DNA of 28,603 nt from an uncultured Verrucomicrobiota bacterium (GTDB lineage: Bacteria; Verrucomicrobiota; Verrucomicrobiia; Palsa-1439). The stretch lies in the NCBI GenBank assembly GCA_903825695.1, contig CAIKBP010000137.1:1-28603 (forward strand), given 5' to 3'. The translations under genes were made by a program, and so were the position numbers. How positions within the stretch are numbered: position 1 is the stretch's first letter; each line of letters begins with the position of its first letter. The notes beneath the pieces were generated by a model, which ran no database searches, had not been told where the DNA came from, and saw only the letters and a program-made list of their open reading frames with translations. This document shows, piece after piece, positions 23,639-28,603 of the stretch.

Positions 23639-25393
23639 ATGAAACTGATGAACTGCTCTGAACGGCTCCGCACAGCATGCGTGCTGACAGTTTTTGCCGC
23701 CGTGTTTGTTGCACTTACCGTCAGCAGTTACGTGCAGAAATCTGCCACTGCCGATGAACCCGAGAATCTTACGGCGGGCTATACTGCTTTGACTTTACGC
23801 GATTACCGCCTCGATCCAGTCCACCCACCTTTTCTGCGGATGTGGGCCGCGCTTCCATTGTTGACGATGCGGGGGGTCAATCTCGACACCAACAGCACTT
23901 ATTGGTTGCCCGCACAGACCGAGTTTTTCTCTCAAGAGTTTCTATATCAAAAGAACGATGCAGACCGACTGCTTTACGCTAGTCGCTTCATGATCGTCCT
24001 GCTCGGCCTGCTACTGGGCGTCACGCTTTTTTGTTGGGCGCGCGAATTGTACAGCTTCTGGACCGCAACCATCGTGCTGGCATTGTACACAACAGAGCCA
24101 AACATCCTCGCCCACGCGAGTGTTGTCACTACTGACCTCGGCACCACTTGCTTTATGTTGGGCACTCTGTATTTCCTTTGGCGGACAATCCGCCATTTGA
24201 CTTGGGGAAATGTTGCCGGTCTAATTGCATTCTTCATACTGGCGCAGGTGAGTAAGTATTCAGCGCTTGTTCTGTGGCCGATGTTGTTCTTTCTGCTGTT
24301 GACTCGGATCGTGCGGCGCGACCCGTGGCCATGCTCCATTGGTCATTTGCAGGAGTTACGATCCAAAATGAGCAAGATGCTCACTTCTCTGACAATTGGC
24401 CTCCTATTATTCGTAGCCACTATTGTAGCGATTTGGGCGGTTTACGGCTTTCGGTATATCCCCGCCCCCAAAGGCAGCGGACTGATCCGATTGGTGACCC
24501 AACCGGCGATGGCCGAACGTATCCCACGACTGGCACGGGTCATGAATTGGGTGGACACCCGCCATTTCTTACCGAATGCGTCCGTACAGGGGTTTTTAGC
24601 CGGGCAGGCACTGCACCAGAAATCTCAGGCTTTTTTAATGGGCCGTGTCAGCAACGTGGGCTGGTGGTACTATTTCCCCATTGCGTTCCTTATCAAGACG
24701 CCAGTTTCACTTCTACTGCTCTTTTTCGGCGGAATCCTGCTTGCCCTGTTCCAACGCAAGGTGCTCATGGATAATGATTTATTCATGCTGCTGCCCATTG
24801 CGGTTTACTTTCCAATCGCTATGGTGTCGCACTTGAACATCGGCTTGCGACATATCCTGCCGATCTACCCCTTTGTACTGCTCATCGCGGGTAAAGCCGT
24901 GGCGCGACTTTGGATGAGCCGGCAGAAGATGCTACACATCGTTTTGGGTGCGTTGTGCTTATTCCAAGCCGAGGAGGTGGCATTCGTCTATCCACACTAC
25001 CTTGCCTTTTTCAATCAGTTCATCGGCGGCCCTCGGAACGGCTACAAGTATTTGTCCGACTCGAATCTCGACTGGGGACAAGACCTGAAGCTTTTGAAGA
25101 GGTGGATGGACAAGAACGGTGTGCAATCGGTAAATCTGAGTTACTTCGGTCATGCTGATCCTGTTTACTATGGAATCAACTGCGCCTATCTTCCGCCGAC
25201 ACCGTTTTTTGCCAAGGGACGGGATTCCGCGCCGCGGTTTCCCGGATATGTGGCCGTCAGCGTGCAGAATCTGATCGGGGTCGCACTAGACCCACCCCAT
25301 CGGGATTTCTATGAGAAGCTGCTGGGGTCTGAACCTGTTGCCGTGATCGGTTATTCAATCCGCGTGTACTGGGTCGATAGACCGTGGTGGTAG
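23639..25393 (+). CDS. GT-C-type membrane glycosyltransferase, tandem copy A (altered first-loop motif)
   Basis: The 584-residue protein has about ten hydrophobic segments and a C-terminal soluble part. After the first helix comes SATADEPENLTAGYTALTLR (acidic pair Asp39-Glu40) and then VHPPFLRMWAALPLL, the first-loop pattern of phospholipid-carrier-dependent glycosyltransferases. Later shared blocks are EPNILAHASVVTTDLG, WWYYFPIAFLIKTPVSLLLL, LNIGLRHILPIYPFVLLIAG and GPRNGYKYLSDSNLDWGQDL. It is a clear tandem paralogue of the next gene: the two align from end to end and both end in Trp-Trp. Where the partner has TWDEPQH, this copy has TADEPEN, so the aromatic residue before the acidic pair and the His after it are both lost. 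The ATG at 23639 was chosen because it matches the start of the partner. Donor and acceptor are unknown. Confidence 0.82.
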   Translation: MKLMNCSERLRTACVLTVFAAVFVALTVSSYVQKSATADEPENLTAGYTALTLRDYRLDPVHPPFLRMWAALPLLTMRGVNLDTNSTYWLPAQTEFFSQEFLYQKNDADRLLYASRFMIVLLGLLLGVTLFCWARELYSFWTATIVLALYTTEPNILAHASVVTTDLGTTCFMLGTLYFLWRTIRHLTWGNVAGLIAFFILAQVSKYSALVLWPMLFFLLLTRIVRRDPWPCSIGHLQELRSKMSKMLTSLTIGLLLFVATIVAIWAVYGFRYIPAPKGSGLIRLVTQPAMAERIPRLARVMNWVDTRHFLPNASVQGFLAGQALHQKSQAFLMGRVSNVGWWYYFPIAFLIKTPVSLLLLFFGGILLALFQRKVLMDNDLFMLLPIAVYFPIAMVSHLNIGLRHILPIYPFVLLIAGKAVARLWMSRQKMLHIVLGALCLFQAEEVAFVYPHYLAFFNQFIGGPRNGYKYLSDSNLDWGQDLKLLKRWMDKNGVQSVNLSYFGHADPVYYGINCAYLPPTPFFAKGRDSAPRFPGYVAVSVQNLIGVALDPPHRDFYEKLLGSEPVAVIGYSIRVYWVDRPWW

Positions 25394-25444
25394 CCCAAAG
25401 GATTGTGTAGCGACGGCGACGGGCAGCGATTACAATCCATATCG

Positions 25445-27211
25445 ATGAACCGCAACGAGCGACTTCGTACTGCCGTTGTCCTCACACTCTTCGCTGCGGC
25501 GTTCGTCTCGCTGACCGTCAGCAGCTATACGCAAAAATCCGCCACGTGGGACGAGCCGCAACATATCACGGCCGGGTACATGGCGTTGCGGTTCCGCGAC
25601 TATCGCACCGACCTCGAACACCCACCGTTTCTGCGGATGTGGGCCGCGCTTCCGCTCCTCGCAATCCCGCACATCAAGACCGACACCAGCGTGATTGATC
25701 GAACTGGGCAGGTCGATTGGGTGCGCATCGGGCAATTCTTTTTCTCACACCAATTCATGTACATCGATAACGACGCGGACCGAATGCTTAATGGCGGACG
25801 CTTCATGATCGTTCTACTTGGGGTTTTGCTGGGCATTTTGCTTTTCAGTTGGGCGCGCGAGTGGCTGGGATTCTGGCCTGCAACCATCACCCTCGCTTTC
25901 TACACTGTTGAGCCGAATATCCTCGCTCACTCGACGTTGGTGACGACCGATTTTGGGCTTACATGCTTCTTTTTCGGCACGCTCTACTTTTTGTGGCGAA
26001 CGACACGCACTCTCACGATCGGAAATCTGGCGGGGTTAACGATTTTTCTAGCGCTTTCGGTCGTCAGCAAGTTTTCGGCTTTGGTGCTTGGACCAATTGT
26101 TCTGGCGCTTCTTGCCATTCATGCATGCCGAAGCGCTCCATGGGTCTGCCGGATTGGCCGGTCGGGGACACTTGCGACCAGCGCGAAGAAGGCGCTTGTT
26201 GCCATAGTCATCGTGGTGCTACTGGCTCTCGCGTCTTGGGGCATGATTTGGGCGGTGTACGATTTCCGGTATGCCCCCAGTCCCGCGCAGGCGGGGTGGC
26301 GGTTTCATTTTGAAGACGATCCCAGTCTGCAACAGCGGACGCCGCTCCTCGCAAAAGCCGCGGGTTGGATAGACTCGCATCGTCTTCTGCCCAATGCGTA
26401 CACAGAAGGTTTCTTGCTCGGGCAGGCAAAAGCTCAAGTGCGTGGGGCCTTCTTGGCGGGGCGATACAGCTTGAAAGGCTGGTGGTACTACTTCCCTGTG
26501 GCGTTTCTGATCAAGACACCCGTCTCGCTCGTTCTGCTGTTGATCGCAGGTCTGGTCATTTGTGCAAAACGCCGGGGAACATTCTTGCGGGATGAAATCT
26601 TTCTCCTGATGCCCATCGTGTGTTGTCTTGGGGCCGCCATGGCCGCCAAACTCAACATAGGGTTGCGACACATCCTGCCCATTTACCCGTTTGTGCTGCT
26701 CATGGCTGCGCTTGCAGTGGCTGAGTTTCTGGGAAGCAAACAGAAAAACGCTTATGCTGCCCTGATTGTCATTGGCCTGCTCTGGTTGTTCGAATTCGTA
26801 CGGGTTTACCCGGACTACCTTGCCTTCTTCAATCTGTCCATCGGCGGACCGCGCAACGGATACAAATACCTTGCCGACTCGAATCTCGATTGGGGGCAGG
26901 ACCTGAAGCCATTAAAGAAGTGGATGGACAAGAAAAATGTTCAACACGTCAATCTCGCCTACTTTGGCACGGCCGATCCTGCCTACTATGGGATGCAGTG
27001 CACATACCTGCCCGGTTCGCCGTTTTTTGCCGAGAATCTCGTTCGACACCCGCAACTACCCGGTTACGTTGCCGTCAGTACAACAATTCTGGACGGTGTG
27101 TATTTGAGCGATGCCGGACGGGCGTTCTACGCGAAGCTGCTCCCAGATAAACCCATGGCCATCATCGGACATTCCATCCACGTGTACTGGCTGGATAAAG
27201 CGTGGTGGTGA
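25445..27211 (+). CDS. GT-C-type membrane glycosyltransferase, tandem copy B
   Basis: The 588-residue protein has the same architecture as the preceding copy: first helix, SATWDEPQHITAGYMALRFR (acidic pair Asp36-Glu37 and His40), EHPPFLRMWAALPLL, a series of membrane helices with EPNILAHSTLVTTDFGLT, WWYYFPVAFLIKTPVSLVLL and KLNIGLRHILPIYPFVLLMA, and the C-terminal block GPRNGYKYLADSNLDWGQDL. It retains the full DEPxH motif expected of an active enzyme using a lipid-linked sugar at the periplasmic face. The start at 25445 (MNRNERLRTAV) aligns with the neighbour; the open frame to 25403 adds 14 residues with no counterpart. It follows copy A by 51 bases, is probably co-transcribed with it, and ends 6 bases before the convergent DUF151 gene. 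Confidence 0.83.
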   Translation: MNRNERLRTAVVLTLFAAAFVSLTVSSYTQKSATWDEPQHITAGYMALRFRDYRTDLEHPPFLRMWAALPLLAIPHIKTDTSVIDRTGQVDWVRIGQFFFSHQFMYIDNDADRMLNGGRFMIVLLGVLLGILLFSWAREWLGFWPATITLAFYTVEPNILAHSTLVTTDFGLTCFFFGTLYFLWRTTRTLTIGNLAGLTIFLALSVVSKFSALVLGPIVLALLAIHACRSAPWVCRIGRSGTLATSAKKALVAIVIVVLLALASWGMIWAVYDFRYAPSPAQAGWRFHFEDDPSLQQRTPLLAKAAGWIDSHRLLPNAYTEGFLLGQAKAQVRGAFLAGRYSLKGWWYYFPVAFLIKTPVSLVLLLIAGLVICAKRRGTFLRDEIFLLMPIVCCLGAAMAAKLNIGLRHILPIYPFVLLMAALAVAEFLGSKQKNAYAALIVIGLLWLFEFVRVYPDYLAFFNLSIGGPRNGYKYLADSNLDWGQDLKPLKKWMDKKNVQHVNLAYFGTADPAYYGMQCTYLPGSPFFAENLVRHPQLPGYVAVSTTILDGVYLSDAGRAFYAKLLPDKPMAIIGHSIHVYWLDKAWW

Positions 27212-27217
27212 GCCGCG

Positions 27218-27712
27218 CTACTCGTCTTCCTGTTCGCCTTCTTCCGTGGTTTTGTAGGGAAATTCGTTGCCACTTCCTTCTTGGCTCAGCTTCTGAAGCA
27301 ATCCCGACACATCCTCAACGGCATCAAACACTTTACGGGCAACGTAAATCGGGCTTTTTTGTTGTACCGCCAGCGCGATGCTGTCGCTGGGGCGCGCGTC
27401 TACTTCGACAATCTTTTTCCCAAGCTCGTTTTCCATCCGCAAAATAAGCCGTGCAAAGTAGGTGCTGTGTTTCAAATCATTGATGACTGCGCGCTCCACC
27501 CGCACCCCAAGTCCCTGAAAAATATGGCCGACAAGATCATGGGTCAACGGACGCTCTTTCGGCGTATTGCGCAGGAACATCGCAATAGCCGCCCCGACGT
27601 TGTGATCTACATAAATCACGAACGCCTTATTGTCGTTGCCAAGGAATACAGCGCAGCCGTTCGCGGTCGGAACCACGCCTCTGACTTCCACGGGTATCAC
27701 ATTGTTATTCAC
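27218..27712 (-). CDS. Bifunctional nuclease (BFN/DUF151) family protein
   Basis: The 164-residue protein has the DUF151 core: FVIYVDHNVGAAIAMFL (31-47), RPLTHDLVGHIFQGLGVRVE (54-73), YFARLILRMENELGKKIVEV and the signature DARPSDSIALAVQQKSPIYV near 104-123. Members have been described as acting on both DNA and RNA in plants, and the fold is common in bacteria with little known of its role. The C-terminal 30 residues are acidic and polar (TTEEGEQEDE). It is 54 bases after the arginine decarboxylase gene on the same strand and may be co-transcribed with it. Confidence 0.88.
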   Translation of the reverse strand: MNNNVIPVEVRGVVPTANGCAVFLGNDNKAFVIYVDHNVGAAIAMFLRNTPKERPLTHDLVGHIFQGLGVRVERAVINDLKHSTYFARLILRMENELGKKIVEVDARPSDSIALAVQQKSPIYVARKVFDAVEDVSGLLQKLSQEGSGNEFPYKTTEEGEQEDE

Positions 27713-27766
27713 ACCACTCCCATCCTACTGCCATTGCGCCAAAACGCAATCGCTTCGCCACCGCCA

Positions 27767-28315
27767 TCAGAAGAACATGATCGCAGCCGCGACCACCGAC
27801 GTGTACAAGCCCTGCGGCTGCCCCACTGCGGTTTGAGTGATGTTGCTGGTGCGGACGATCTTGCCGCTGATGCGGAACACTTCTTCCTTCTCGTCCCAAC
27901 CGGCGTCCTCGTTGAACTCCACGCCGAGCGTCGTGGCCAGCATAGCTGCTGCCATCTCTTCGACGAAATTGCCTGCCGTGGTGTCGTTCATCCCATAGGC
28001 ATGCAACTCGCTCAGATAACCATACGCGTCTTCCTCTGCCGGCTGCGCCACGCCGATCGACGCAGCAATCAAACGATGCGGCTCGTTCGTGGAGATCCGC
28101 GCTATCACGGCAAATGTGATCTGGCCGGGTTGCAGCAACTGCTCGCCTTGTTTGCGCGAGATGATTTTGCAGCGAGGCGGCAGGATGCTCGACACGGTCA
28201 CAAGATTACATTTCTCAATCCCCGCATCGCGCAACGCCATCTCGAAACTGCGCAACTCGTACTTGTGCGTGCCGACCCCCTTGGTCAGATACATTTTTGA
28301 GGGAACAAAATGCAT
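27767..28315 (-). CDS. Pyruvoyl-dependent arginine decarboxylase
   Basis: The 182-residue proenzyme matches PvlArgDC: SKMYLTKGVGTHKYELRSFE near the start, NLVTVSSILPP at 37-47 with the self-cleavage site expected between Ser42 and Ser43 (the second becomes the pyruvoyl group), PGQITFAVIARISTNEPHRL, and the C-terminal EDAYGYLSELHAYGMNDTTA and GVEFNEDAGWDEKEE blocks. It converts arginine to agmatine, first step of the agmatine route to putrescine. The frame is open further upstream to 28573, but homology begins at the ATG at 28315, which has AGGGCG about 8 bases ahead. The divergent neighbour, an N-carbamoylputrescine amidase, supports the pathway assignment. Confidence 0.93.
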   Translation of the reverse strand: MHFVPSKMYLTKGVGTHKYELRSFEMALRDAGIEKCNLVTVSSILPPRCKIISRKQGEQLLQPGQITFAVIARISTNEPHRLIAASIGVAQPAEEDAYGYLSELHAYGMNDTTAGNFVEEMAAAMLATTLGVEFNEDAGWDEKEEVFRISGKIVRTSNITQTAVGQPQGLYTSVVAAAIMFF

Positions 28316-28414
28316 GTCTTTCGCCCTGCAGGAGTGAGAAAAACAAATTCCTTGAAGCAATGCAAGAATTGAATCATCGTGATGCGCGAAATGGCGAAGC
28401 CCGGCATAACAGGA

Positions 28415-28603
28415 ATGAAGCACCCGGTGACGATTGCGTTGATACAGATGCGCTGTGGCCCGCGGCCGCAACAAAATCTGCAGGTCGCAGAAACCCACGT
28501 GATCACAGCAGCGCGGCGCGGAGCTAGAATCGTCTGCCTCCCGGAACTGTTCCGTACCCAATACTTCTGCCAATCCGAGGAATTCAGTGCGTTTGATTTG
28601 GCC
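28415..28603 (+). CDS. aguB: N-carbamoylputrescine amidase, nitrilase family (5' part, runs off window)
   Basis: The first 63 codons are present: MKHPVTIALIQMRCGPRPQQ, then NL..AE, AARRGARIVCLPELFRTQYF and CQ. This is the N-terminal strand of a nitrilase-fold amidohydrolase with the first catalytic residue, Glu in CLPELF. The LPELFRxxYFCQ sequence is characteristic of AguB, which hydrolyses N-carbamoylputrescine to putrescine, carbon dioxide and ammonia. In-frame ATGs at 28382 and 28391 would add 11 or 8 residues. It is transcribed away from the arginine decarboxylase gene, about 100 bases separating the starts. The catalytic Lys and Cys lie beyond the window. Confidence 0.88.
   Translation, partial: MKHPVTIALIQMRCGPRPQQNLQVAETHVITAARRGARIVCLPELFRTQYFCQSEEFSAFDLA

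Noticed and set aside
27281..28300. A 339-codon plus-strand frame spanning the DUF151 and arginine decarboxylase genes
   Set aside because: It crosses two well-supported minus-strand genes, is His/Arg-rich and resembles no family.

Overview
The window looks like a chromosomal segment of a Gram-negative bacterium, most likely in the Verrucomicrobiota or a relative in the PVC group. The evidence for an LPS-bearing outer membrane is a lipid A gene (lpxA), a heptose-phosphate kinase, a lipoprotein with a LysM domain and a DUF3108 exported protein. A one-piece SecD-SecF protein, dimer-type glycyl-tRNA synthetase, pyruvoyl-type arginine decarboxylase and large PAS-rich hybrid kinases fit that assignment, but no 16S gene is present and the phylum call is an inference. 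No tRNA, rRNA, CRISPR array, insertion sequence or phage gene was seen.

Layout. 1-3725: the end of lpxA (+) meets, with no spacer, a minus-strand run read lysM lipoprotein -> phoH -> ybeY -> DUF502 -> recO (envelope, RNA maturation and DNA repair). 3726-3915 is a divergent promoter region. 3916-6696: a tight three-gene plus-strand operon of a DUF3108 exported protein, a deoxyhypusine-synthase-like protein of unknown role and an ADP-heptose-pathway sugar kinase. 6770-9787: a membrane hybrid histidine kinase (-). 9788-10591: an 800-base stretch without an intact gene, holding the remnant of a GAF-domain sensor. 10592-12375: glyS and rpmB (+). 12471-18109: minus-strand run tgt -> yajC -> secDF -> recJ. 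18173-19747: a second, soluble hybrid kinase (-), related to the first. 19931-27211: ilvB and three integral-membrane GT-C-type glycosyltransferases (+), the last two being tandem duplicates. 27218-28603: a DUF151 bifunctional nuclease and pyruvoyl arginine decarboxylase (-), and divergently the 5' end of an N-carbamoylputrescine amidase gene (+).

How the genes work together. Two themes recur among the housekeeping genes. One is the cell envelope: LpxA, heptose kinase, GT-C transferases, DUF3108, LysM lipoprotein and SecDF/YajC. The other is polyamine synthesis: arginine to agmatine by the decarboxylase, and N-carbamoylputrescine to putrescine by the amidase; the deiminase between them is not in view and may lie just past the right edge. 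The two hybrid kinases end in receiver domains with no DNA-binding output, so their partners lie elsewhere.

Most of the window is ordinary core genome. The best candidates for something undescribed are the deoxyhypusine-synthase-like gene locked between DUF3108 and the heptose kinase, and the tandem glycosyltransferase pair in which one copy has altered its first-loop acidic motif. All functional calls are by eye from the sequence; no database search was run.
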